IMG/VR virus record: IMGVR_UViG_3300002835_000063
Span: 44,881-108,880 of that record
Source of the DNA: a virus
DNA length: 64,000 bases
Reading direction: 5' to 3' (one strand)
The number at the start of each line of letters is the position of its first letter. Position 1 is the stretch's first letter. Positions 43,994 through 51,922 of the stretch are shown one piece after another. Position numbers and translations under genes: made by a program. A model generated the notes under the pieces. That model searched no databases. It saw nothing but the letters and a program-made list of their open reading frames with translations, and was not told the DNA's origin.

Positions 43994-46611
43994 TAGACCG
44001 TACCCCTCTTAATTTCAAATGCTATGCGTCTAGAAACTAGTGCAGCTAGTTCGCGCTCATCCATACCCGGAGACGGGTTGACAGTAATGTTAATGCCGCC
44101 GCCAGCGCCTCGTAGAGCACCAATCATTGCATAATCTCTCTTAGATAGGCCGTTTGCATCTAGTGGCTCTACACGCTCTGGTCTACCAGCTTCAGCAATC
44201 TGAGCCAAAGTTCCGCCACGAGAAGGCATGACAACACCACCGGCAGCCAGCTGCGGGACACGGCCCAGCTTAACTTTAGCAATTGGCGAGAAAGTTAAAC
44301 CAATACCAAAAGTTTTGGAAAGCAAGTTTCCAAAGTCCCTAAGACCACCAAATAAATTATTAATTCCATCAATAAAGAAATTAATAAATCCTTCTGCTTT
44401 AGCAATTAAAAAGTTCATTACGTTAGCCCAAACTCTGACAAGAGTTTTTCCTGGATCATTGAAAAGATCGGATATAAAGCTACCGATACCGCCTAATATG
44501 TCTAGGAATCCATTCCAAGCTCCGGTTATAAAATCAACAAATCCTTGCCATATTTGTTTTCCAACTTCTGTCTGTGTAAAGAACATTTGCAGTCCAGTGA
44601 TTAGAAGTCCAATTACAAGACCCCAAGGACCCCCGAGGAATCTAAGCAAGACGCCGCCAAATGTGCGTATAGTGGCAAAGACTCCAGCAATAGCTGCTTG
44701 GAATCCTGGAGCTATCATTCCTAAAAACTTCCACGCAAGCTTGAAACCACTAACAATACCCCCAACAGTGAGTAGAAAGTTAATTGCTGTTCCAACAATT
44801 GCCATAAAGAAGAACTTTATTTGATCTAAAATAAAACCAATTGCTGTAAAAAATGCAAATACGCGAGCAATATCATCCAAGAATGGTTTGACAAGATCGC
44901 TACCAAAGAAGTCTGCTAGAGGTGCAACAAAAGAATTAAGAGTTTCGAAGAATACTGTTGGAGCACCTTCGTCAGCAAATGCAGCGAACAGCTCTCCCAG
45001 ACTAACAATTAGGTCTCCTAAAGCAGGAGCAGCATCTGCAAAGGACTGGAAAATGCTGTCCCAGTTGGACTGATTTTCTTCGCTAGCCAGTTTTTCGAAG
45101 AATTCACCGATCGCTGGATTAGCTCCTAGTTTTAGGAAAGACTCTACGACTTGACCTAAAAAGTCTACAACGGGACCAAAGTTATCTGCCAAACCTTTAA
45201 AAGTTTGACCTAGCTCGCGGCCATTCGCAGAAACGTTTCCGTTTTCGTCAATTAGGCTAGCAAACCCGCCTGTAATTTTTTCAAAATAGTCAAGAATTGA
45301 ATCAATGGCACCACTGTCATTTAGAACAGTAAAGAAGTCACCAAGACCATTTATGATGTTTCCAATAATTCCAAAAATTCTAGTTCCGGTAGCATACGCA
45401 TCACCAAACACCGATTCCAACCCAAATTCATCTAGATAGGTGTTCCACTCAACTAATGTATCCCTAACAAAAGTTAGGAACTGAGTACCAATACCATCGG
45501 CATCATTGAAAACTTTAAGTAGAACCTCTCCCAGTTCCCCTAAGATTTCTCCAATTAAAGGAATATTTTCTTCTAGGTTTTTAAAGAATGTTTCTACTTC
45601 TGCTTTGGCGCTATCAGTTAAGAAGTTGTCAGTGAAATTAATTGCGCCTTTACCTAGAGCATCTCCTATTTTGTCAAAAGCTGCTTCTAGACTCGGGAAG
45701 TAGAAAGATACAAGTTTTTCAATTTGGGTCTGAAGAACTGGTAGAAATCCAGAAGCAACTTTTTCTTTTAATATGTCTAGCTTTGGCCTGAGCCCAACCA
45801 AATACCTGGCAAACTTTTCTTGAGATTTAGTTAAGCCGGCATATGGATCTCCGCCCGCCCCCTGAGCTAAAGCTTCGGGGCCCTTAGCTACTTCCTCGTT
45901 TAAGTCTTTAGTTCTATCTTTTGCTCGTCTGTAAGCAAGCTCAGCTTCTTCATATGTCAGCTGAGCGTCGCGTCTTGCAGCCGAATTAGGTGGGAGGTCC
46001 GCGGTACGTCTTAGGTTTTCAAGGGCATTTTCTAGATTAAGAGCTGCTCTAGATTCAGAAAGCGCTGCCTCTTCTGCCTGAAATTGTAGCTGCTGAAACT
46101 CTTCTCGTAGTTCTTTTATAGATTTACCTAGGCCGCCAGTTTGTTTAGTTGCAGCACTAACCGCTTGGCTTATACCACCTAAAGCAAAACTAGCAAAAGC
46201 AAATGATAAACGTAACTGTAAAAAGGCAGACGCCAATCCAGCCACAGCCGGTAAGGCTCTGCCCACCGCGGCTACTAATGTAACTAATCCACCAATTAGC
46301 GCACTGACACCGCCAAGCAGTGCAGTTAGGCCAGTACCGAGGGTGTAGCTTGTTCTAACTAAAGATTTAAATTGTTCAGCTGCCTGTTGAGCCTCTGGAT
46401 ACATAGTCTTAAGTCCAGTGGCCACTCTCTGAAAAACATTGCCGGAACCAGTAGTAAATCCTCTGGAGAAAGCCTTACCTAAACTTTCTCCAGTACGCCT
46501 TCCAGATCCATCAATGCTTCCAGCCATGGCTTGTAGCTGACGCCTTAGCTGAGCATCAAAGCCTGTCGTAATAGCTTTTACGATAATATTAGCTTCGCCA
46601 ACTACTGCCAT
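43993..46611 (-). CDS. Tape measure protein
   Basis: 872 residues, helical. The N-terminal about 100 residues start with AVVGEANIIVKAITTGFDAQ. Hydrophobic segments occur at about 95-150 and 595-690 (FFTAIGFILDQIKFFFMAIV, GLVIGLLITGLQMFF). The C-terminus ends in PSRGGTLAQIAEAGRPERV, a common tape-measure tail. It sets tail length; at roughly 0.15 nm per residue the tail would be near 130 nm. Confirms a long non-contractile tail type. Confidence 0.9.
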   Translation of the reverse strand: MAVVGEANIIVKAITTGFDAQLRRQLQAMAGSIDGSGRRTGESLGKAFSRGFTTGSGNVFQRVATGLKTMYPEAQQAAEQFKSLVRTSYTLGTGLTALLGGVSALIGGLVTLVAAVGRALPAVAGLASAFLQLRLSFAFASFALGGISQAVSAATKQTGGLGKSIKELREEFQQLQFQAEEAALSESRAALNLENALENLRRTADLPPNSAARRDAQLTYEEAELAYRRAKDRTKDLNEEVAKGPEALAQGAGGDPYAGLTKSQEKFARYLVGLRPKLDILKEKVASGFLPVLQTQIEKLVSFYFPSLEAAFDKIGDALGKGAINFTDNFLTDSAKAEVETFFKNLEENIPLIGEILGELGEVLLKVFNDADGIGTQFLTFVRDTLVEWNTYLDEFGLESVFGDAYATGTRIFGIIGNIINGLGDFFTVLNDSGAIDSILDYFEKITGGFASLIDENGNVSANGRELGQTFKGLADNFGPVVDFLGQVVESFLKLGANPAIGEFFEKLASEENQSNWDSIFQSFADAAPALGDLIVSLGELFAAFADEGAPTVFFETLNSFVAPLADFFGSDLVKPFLDDIARVFAFFTAIGFILDQIKFFFMAIVGTAINFLLTVGGIVSGFKLAWKFLGMIAPGFQAAIAGVFATIRTFGGVLLRFLGGPWGLVIGLLITGLQMFFTQTEVGKQIWQGFVDFITGAWNGFLDILGGIGSFISDLFNDPGKTLVRVWANVMNFLIAKAEGFINFFIDGINNLFGGLRDFGNLLSKTFGIGLTFSPIAKVKLGRVPQLAAGGVVMPSRGGTLAQIAEAGRPERVEPLDANGLSKRDYAMIGALRGAGGGINITVNPSPGMDERELAALVSRRIAFEIKRGTV

Positions 46612-46624
46612 TTATGTCACCTCC

Positions 46625-47352
46625 CTAACCTAACGGAGCACCTATATCAGAGCCAAAAGGCATAAACGAATCTGGATCAAACTCCGTTGGAGGAATGTAT
46701 GGTTTTGTTTCTTTGTTGGTAAATAACGGATCATCAAAATCAAAGTCATTTGAAGCATTTTTAGGAATGTAAGATCTGCCAGACTGCTTAGATGAAGAAG
46801 AAACCGCGTATCTATAGGTCTTGTTGTAAGTCTTATAGAGCTGAGTACGCAAAGAACTTACAGCTTCTGCTTCTTCGGCAGAACTATATCTAGAATCTGT
46901 CTCAAACAGATAATGGATAACATCAATCATTTCAGATGCCTCCATTTCTAGTAATCTCAATCCGTTAGCAAGGGCCTTACCGTTTACGTATGGCCAGAGG
47001 TCATCCGCCCAGGTTAGGAGACTTCTGGCTGCTGATTTGGGCGTCCGGAGTACTCCTCAACCAGCCACGCAATAATTTCTCCCAGTGTTTCCATGGTTAC
47101 AATTCGCTCTTTGTCTTCCAACAGAGCATTGAATCTCTCAAGGCTTTCATCAACTAAAATCTTGGAGAAAAATGTGCTAATAACGCTTAGAGCCTCTACG
47201 GAGCTCTCAGATTGAGACTTAGTAACCATATCCATCAAAACTTTTCCTTGAAGTACGGGAATGCAGGTAAATTCCTCGCCGTGGATTTTAAATACAATAG
47301 CCTCTTTATCTCCAACGCTAGCGCCAGAGCCAAAGTCTTTATATCTACTCAT
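46625..47352 (-). CDS. Tail assembly chaperone gpGT-like fusion by -1 frameshift
   Basis: Reading 47352 to the slippery CCCAAAT (47041-47035) and then the -1 frame to 46625 gives a fusion of about 242 residues. The -1 frame is open across the gap: after the slip it reads SAARSLLTWADDLWPYVNG into the second frame (LRLLEMEASEMIDV). That second frame lacks a good start of its own. The G/GT pair before the tape measure gene is universal in siphoviruses. Confidence 0.8.
47014..47352 (-). CDS. Tail assembly chaperone gpG-like
   Basis: 112 residues, the unshifted product. It ends GRPNQQPEVS just after the slippery site, with Pro105-Asn106 on the slip codons. It coats the tape measure during tail assembly. 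Ordered directly upstream of the tape measure gene. Confidence 0.8.
   Translation of the reverse strand: MSRYKDFGSGASVGDKEAIVFKIHGEEFTCIPVLQGKVLMDMVTKSQSESSVEALSVISTFFSKILVDESLERFNALLEDKERIVTMETLGEIIAWLVEEYSGRPNQQPEVS
47035..47041 (-). promoter_or_regulatory. Programmed -1 frameshift site C_CCA_AAT
   Basis: On the minus strand the codons CGC CCA AAT give a canonical X_XXY_YYZ heptamer. Both tRNAs can re-pair after slipping one base back, into the frame that continues to 46625. Confidence 0.75.
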
Positions 47353-47436
47353 GTTTTTGTGTCCTTTATAAATAGTGTCTTTACTGGATTTTCCAGCACT
47401 ACTATTGTACCCGAGTAGGGATCTGTCTTATTTGGA

Positions 47437-47955
47437 CTACCTAATTACAATAGGTCGTATAAGGTGTTTTCTCATCGGCGTGGTTAGATATCGGTTAGGC
47501 CTAGTTCCAGGGTGTTCAACTATAGGAGTACGAACTATTTTGCTACCGGACCTAAAAACTAAAATTGGCTTTTCTTTTGGTGTAATTGTGTGCGGCCTAG
47601 TGCCCTCATGGTGAGCATATGCGTAAGACTTTTTTGCCCCTATCCATAGGTATTGGCCACCGGCATTTCCCAAGTGCCGCATGTGAATAGAGTTTCTCAG
47701 GGCTCCAGTTTTTACTCCAACTTGCTTTTTTGCATCCCTAACTATTGCTTGCCCTCTAAGCTCCAGCGCCTTCCAAAGTTTTCCAGCAGGAGTAGTTAGA
47801 ATCATTTTTGTGACGGGCTTGTAGATAATTACTTTTGATAGCCCGAAGGATAGAGGGAAAGAAGCTCTTCCAACTCCACCCCTTCTAGTGTTTTTAAATG
47901 ATCGAGCATATTTTTTGGCATAGTAGCCAGCTACGCTATCCGGAAGTCCATACAT
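47437..47955 (-). CDS. HK97 gp10-like head-tail/tail completion protein
   Basis: 172 residues. QVGVKTGALRNSIHMRHLG and YAYAHHEGTRPHTITPKEKP match the HK97 gp10-like family (TGxLRxSI, HxGTxPH). Located just upstream of the tail chaperones, the normal place for a joining or completion protein. Confidence 0.8.
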   Translation of the reverse strand: MYGLPDSVAGYYAKKYARSFKNTRRGGVGRASFPLSFGLSKVIIYKPVTKMILTTPAGKLWKALELRGQAIVRDAKKQVGVKTGALRNSIHMRHLGNAGGQYLWIGAKKSYAYAHHEGTRPHTITPKEKPILVFRSGSKIVRTPIVEHPGTRPNRYLTTPMRKHLIRPIVIR

Positions 47956-47956
47956 T

Positions 47957-48466
47957 TTATGGAACCGCCATAGTTATTGTGAGAGTTGTGGTTTGAAATC
48001 CTCCCTCGGGGGAACCAACATTTAGGGTGGCAATCACACCGACACCGAACCCAGTTTCATCCCACTGGTCAAGCGAATTAATTGATGACATCAAAACCCA
48101 TGAGTCAATTGCCATAACTTCTGAAGCTGCCTCGATGGCTTCTGGTGCTGGAGGCCTTCCATTTTGGCTAACAATTGGAGTTATTCTAGATATTGAAACT
48201 CCTATAGTGGCACTCCTAGGAACGTGGCAACGCTGCGGCTCGCCTAGCTCGGCTCCTGGAGCACCTAAATACATTTGCTGGAAATAGACAACTAACTGTT
48301 CGCAATCAACTGCCGGTTCTGCCATAGTCCAGTAACGGCGTGCTGGCAACTCCACGTTGTATGATTGAAAAACAGACTGCACCCTCTCCAGGACACCCTG
48401 CATCATGTCTCTGAGATTTACCGCATCTTCAGAGACACCAGTTAGGTCTAATTCTTGGCTTGGCAT
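47957..48466 (-). CDS. Putative tail terminator/neck protein
   Basis: 169 residues with a beta-rich end (ATLNVGSPEGGFQTTTLTIT) and a helix near the start (LRDMMQGVLERVQSVFQ). Position between connector and completion genes suggests a tail terminator. No strong signature; role from synteny. Confidence 0.55.
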   Translation of the reverse strand: MPSQELDLTGVSEDAVNLRDMMQGVLERVQSVFQSYNVELPARRYWTMAEPAVDCEQLVVYFQQMYLGAPGAELGEPQRCHVPRSATIGVSISRITPIVSQNGRPPAPEAIEAASEVMAIDSWVLMSSINSLDQWDETGFGVGVIATLNVGSPEGGFQTTTLTITMAVP

Positions 48467-48469
48467 GGA

Positions 48470-48637
48470 TTACTCCTCGATCGAGGTTTCCTCTGCCTTA
48501 ACTTCTACTACTGGCTCTACTACTGGCTCTGGCTTTGGGGCTGGAGCAGTAACGCGTGGAGCGGGAGCAGCCTTTTTTGGTTTAGGCTTCGCAACACCCA
48601 GCATGTCCTGGGCACGGAAGTTAGTTTGAATAAACAT
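48470..48637 (-). CDS. Small Pro/Ala/Glu-rich protein in connector cluster
   Basis: 55 residues. The ATG at 48637 with GAAGGAAAC before it is preferred to an upstream start at 48685 that lies inside the previous gene. After MFIQTNFRAQDMLG comes a disordered stretch of KPKPKKAAPAP and PVVEPVVEVKAEE. Function unknown. Confidence 0.6.
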   Translation of the reverse strand: MFIQTNFRAQDMLGVAKPKPKKAAPAPRVTAPAPKPEPVVEPVVEVKAEETSIEE

Positions 48638-48650
48638 GTTTCCTTCTTTC

Positions 48651-49763
48651 TTAGTACATCTTGATCTGGAGATTTCCAGATGCAAGTTCGACCAGGCTCT
48701 CTACTCCACCCACGGTTTGGGAGGCATAAAGTGTCCAGGTTCCTGGGTCCACCATTCCAAGCGCAGAGTACGCTTTTTCGTAGGGAATAGTGAAATCTAA
48801 TTTTGATTGGGCATAGTTTAAAACAATACTTGAAGAGTCTAGAGTGACTGCTGAAGTCTCTCCATAATTTCTAAGTATTACTTTAGGAGTCCAATCATTG
48901 TTTTGCGGGAAGAAATTGCTTAGATCAACTCCACTACCAGTGGAGGTCCAGCTGATTGAACCATCAAGAGTGGATAGGACTAAGTCAAAATCTCCATCCT
49001 CTACAAGTTTTAGCGGTTTAGGGCTATATCTGCGAGCCCTCGGGGTGTCTACAGAAAATACTTTCGACTTACGGCGAGCATTGTCTGGGTTGACAGTCTT
49101 AAGGAATAAATCAATTTCATAGAGACCAGTGCGAAGCTCGTCAATAAACTCTTGGTTGTCGAGAATAGTGTAGGAGACACCCTGTCGTGAAACAGAAGTT
49201 ACACGCTGCGGTAGTTCGCAAGTATCGTCGCCTGCCCACAAGCGGGCAAACTCGATTGCCAACTTGCGAGCTGCCATTTTTCCTGCAGTTGGAACTGGTA
49301 CTCCATATGCGTATGTAATTTCAATGTTGCAAGGAGTCCAAGGGGTCCCAGCTTTGATGTGCAAAGTTGAGTGATCTACTAGATAGTAGCTAGATGGATC
49401 TAGCACCTGCCCATTTTTATTTCTGAGGGTGTATATCCTAGTTACTGGACGCCCGCGGAGTTTGATTCTCGCGTCTGGGGAGAGGCCATCAGAGACCAGC
49501 TCAGAATATTCGTCATAATCGCCGGACGGAATATTGTATACATCACCACCGAATAGTACAGGACTGTTAGTACGATCGGAAGGCCCCATTCGATTATTTC
49601 TGAGGGTGCAGGTGTAACGCTCGGTGACAATTGTCTCTCCTGTGTATTTACGTCCGGACATGGCCCAGAGCAGGTTGGATGCAACCTGTGCCGCCTCGGC
49701 GGTATATTCGGTGTACGAGTAATCTCCCATTTCCTCGGGGAGAATCCATAGGTTGCTGGTCAT
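48651..49763 (-). CDS. Head-tail connector with C-terminal beta-domain
   Basis: 370 residues. Residues 1-235 look like a connector (adaptor): ending in a helical region with RLWAGDDTCELPQRVTSVSR and VSYTILDNQEFI. From about 260 a separate beta-sandwich follows (VEDGDFDLVLSTLDGSISW, SSIVLNYAQSKLDFTIP). It loosely resembles the BppU-like gene at 13074. AGAGGT lies before the ATG. Confidence 0.65.
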   Translation of the reverse strand: MTSNLWILPEEMGDYSYTEYTAEAAQVASNLLWAMSGRKYTGETIVTERYTCTLRNNRMGPSDRTNSPVLFGGDVYNIPSGDYDEYSELVSDGLSPDARIKLRGRPVTRIYTLRNKNGQVLDPSSYYLVDHSTLHIKAGTPWTPCNIEITYAYGVPVPTAGKMAARKLAIEFARLWAGDDTCELPQRVTSVSRQGVSYTILDNQEFIDELRTGLYEIDLFLKTVNPDNARRKSKVFSVDTPRARRYSPKPLKLVEDGDFDLVLSTLDGSISWTSTGSGVDLSNFFPQNNDWTPKVILRNYGETSAVTLDSSSIVLNYAQSKLDFTIPYEKAYSALGMVDPGTWTLYASQTVGGVESLVELASGNLQIKMY

Positions 49764-49785
49764 ATTTTACCTCTTACATAATTTT

Positions 49786-49828
49786 AACGGGTGGTAGCCC
49801 TAGTAAGTTTCTAGAGCCACCACCCGTT
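49786..49828 (-). terminator. Strong hairpin after the major-tail-like gene
   Basis: AACGGGTGGT...CTAG and CTAG...ACCACCCGTT form an 18-position imperfect stem around 7 nt in the 76-nt gap. No U-tract follows on the minus strand. It may partly terminate or protect the abundant upstream mRNA. Confidence 0.5.
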
Positions 49829-49839
49829 CGTTCTAGTGA

Positions 49840-50946
49840 TTAGCTAGGGTTTTCGTCTGAAGCAATAATGTTGTCAATTGCATTGTCAGAGTTGTAGTTC
49901 ATGTTTCCAGGAACGTTGTAGTCAGATCCACCTGCAGGCAAGCTGGTTACAGCTGTGTAGGTTGGGGCCTCGGTTACGCTGTTGACAACAGTCACCTTAG
50001 CACCGCGAGGAACGTTGAAGGAGCTAATGTCACCAGTAACTCCAGAAGCGGTGTAGCTGACGGTGTTTCCAGAGATTGAAGCAACTGAGTAAGTTCCGTT
50101 CAATACTGGGTTAACATTTTCTACCTTGATCTCATCGCCAGCAGCAATGTTTGGGTTGGCGCTAAAGGTTACAGTGGCTAGGGTGTTAGCCAAAGTAGCA
50201 GATGCGCTTACAACGTTAACAGTGCTTGGGTCAGTTGCTGTAGCGGAAGTGAAGTAAACCTGTCCAGTTCCGTCAGTCCAAGTGTAGAACCCGTTTAGAC
50301 CAGTTGGAGCCCAGTCGGATCTTGCATAAGCATATGGACGCTCTGCAGCAACCGGGAACTCCCAACGACCATCTGGACCAGCTTGGAAGCTTGGGTTACC
50401 TAGACCGTAGCCTTCAAAGGTGTTAGCCATTAGGCCGTTTTCGATAACACGATCGCCAGATTGACGCATCTTTACGAATGGGAAAATCCAGTGGAAGTAA
50501 GGCAAAACTGAAGCCTTCTTACCATTCTTGATTGCGTGGGACCATACTTCTAGAGCAACGCCATTTCCAGCAGGGTCATCGCCAACACCAGGAGCTGCCC
50601 AACCGATTGACTTGTTGTCTGGGTTGGCAAGGGTTCCTAGGTTCTTGCGAAGAAGCAGACCACCAGAGATTAGAGCAGAAAGCTCTGGATCTGGCTCACA
50701 AATTGCGAGCTCCATAGTGATACGCTTTAGAGTGTCTGGGGCCTTGTATGTAACACATACAACACCGTTGGCACCCTTTTCAGTGATCTCGTCGCCTTCC
50801 TCATACTCGGGAGTAAACGAAACCCTCATAAACGCGGAAGTGGTGTATGAATCACCAGCTCCGGTCATTAGGTTACCAGCAGCATCTAGGCGGGTGACAC
50901 GGATTGACACACCCTGAATGCTGGCTGCATATTCTTGAGTAGCCAT
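49840..50946 (-). CDS. Major tail protein-like
   Basis: 368 residues. About 1-220 resemble an actinophage major tail protein (YTTSAFMRVSFTPEYEEGDE, CVTYKAPDTLKRITMELAIC). About 250-330 hold the beta-module seen in Dit and Tal (NIAAGDEIKVENVNPVLNGT). It lies between capsid and connector genes, earlier than usual for this protein, so a decoration role is an alternative. Confidence 0.6.
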   Translation of the reverse strand: MATQEYAASIQGVSIRVTRLDAAGNLMTGAGDSYTTSAFMRVSFTPEYEEGDEITEKGANGVVCVTYKAPDTLKRITMELAICEPDPELSALISGGLLLRKNLGTLANPDNKSIGWAAPGVGDDPAGNGVALEVWSHAIKNGKKASVLPYFHWIFPFVKMRQSGDRVIENGLMANTFEGYGLGNPSFQAGPDGRWEFPVAAERPYAYARSDWAPTGLNGFYTWTDGTGQVYFTSATATDPSTVNVVSASATLANTLATVTFSANPNIAAGDEIKVENVNPVLNGTYSVASISGNTVSYTASGVTGDISSFNVPRGAKVTVVNSVTEAPTYTAVTSLPAGGSDYNVPGNMNYNSDNAIDNIIASDENPS

Positions 50947-50971
50947 CTAGCTATTCTCCTTAGTTTCTTGA

Positions 50972-51847
50972 TTAAGCAGTCAGATCAACTCTGACAGCGA
51001 GGTGGATGGATGTGTCAAAGTAAACCGCAGCTGGGCGGATTGCTTTGAGTCTCATGTCATTTGCGTTTCCCGACACGTCATAAGCCTGGCTTAGATTGTC
51101 GTTTACGACATCGACATTGCCGACGTAAGTTCTGACAAGGCCGGTTGCGTAAATCCATTTGTTGGAGATTGATGCAGTTGCACCAGTTGCTCCATCAGGT
51201 CCTGTACCTGAGTATCCGTTACCGACAACTACTGGAGTACCACCAAAAGTTTGTAGGTGGTCTTTGCCTTTGTTGTGGAAAAGCATGTTTGAGTTGCTCG
51301 AAAGAAGAGCAGCAACGTCGCGAGTCATGTGAATGATACCCTGCTCGCCGAACTGAGAAGCTTCTGCAATGCCCTGCTCCAAAATAGCAAGTGCACGCTT
51401 AGGGGCATAAGCAGTTCCGCTACCAAGAATAGTTGCAGCAGCATCAGAAAGTGCTAGGTTGTCGTGAGACTCTCCCTTACGGATCGCTCCGTCCCAGAGT
51501 TCCTGCTCGATTGCCTTCTGAGAACCAGCTTCAATTTGTCTCGTAAGTCGAGCGATTCGATCAATACCTAAAAATCCTAAAGTAGAGACATCTTCAGTTG
51601 CTTCAATAAAGAAAGGCTTAATCCGATTGTGTCTCTTTGGGGTAGCCCTAGTGCCAACAGCGTCTACAGTGCTGTCGGTGTCGTCCCAGTTTACGAGATT
51701 ACTTACCTCTGTTTCCCACTCCTGGGAAAATCCTCTAATCCAGCGGTCCTCATCAGCTGAGTTCTCTGGCTTGACTACAGCAAGTAGACCAAAGGCGGAG
51801 GGCTCAATTTTTGGAGCCTCTACAACGCCGTTATTTGGAAAAGCCAT
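50972..51847 (-). CDS. Second capsid-like protein
   Basis: 291 residues from the ATG at 51847, with TTAGGAT upstream. An in-frame start at 51904 would run through the hairpin and is rejected. The pattern FIEATEDVSTLGFLGIDRIA, RQIEAGSQKAIEQELWDG, MTRDVAALLSSNSNMLF and FGGTPVVVGNGY suggests an HK97-type capsid fold. It follows the main capsid gene. It may form pentamers or a minor shell component. Confidence 0.55.
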   Translation of the reverse strand: MAFPNNGVVEAPKIEPSAFGLLAVVKPENSADEDRWIRGFSQEWETEVSNLVNWDDTDSTVDAVGTRATPKRHNRIKPFFIEATEDVSTLGFLGIDRIARLTRQIEAGSQKAIEQELWDGAIRKGESHDNLALSDAAATILGSGTAYAPKRALAILEQGIAEASQFGEQGIIHMTRDVAALLSSNSNMLFHNKGKDHLQTFGGTPVVVGNGYSGTGPDGATGATASISNKWIYATGLVRTYVGNVDVVNDNLSQAYDVSGNANDMRLKAIRPAAVYFDTSIHLAVRVDLTA

Positions 51848-51875
51848 TTTAATCCTAACTTGAAGTTTTGTTGGG

Positions 51876-51903
51876 TGCCCCCGGGGCCGAAACCCCGGGA
51901 GCA
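51876..51903 (-). terminator. GC-rich hairpin after the major capsid gene
   Basis: TGCTCCCGGGG and CCCCGGGGGCA form an 11-bp stem with a 6-nt loop between the two capsid genes. There is no U-tract, so partial termination or mRNA 3'-end protection is more likely than a full stop. Confidence 0.5.
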
Positions 51904-51922
51904 AACCCTATTTAGTTATGGT

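Noticed and set aside
47353-47436. Possible tRNA or small RNA in the gap
   Set aside because: No cloverleaf, T-loop GTTCRANYC or stable stem was seen.
51848-51904. 19-residue extension of the second capsid-like protein
   Set aside because: The extension would be coded by the hairpin region; the ATG at 51847 has a clear ribosome site.
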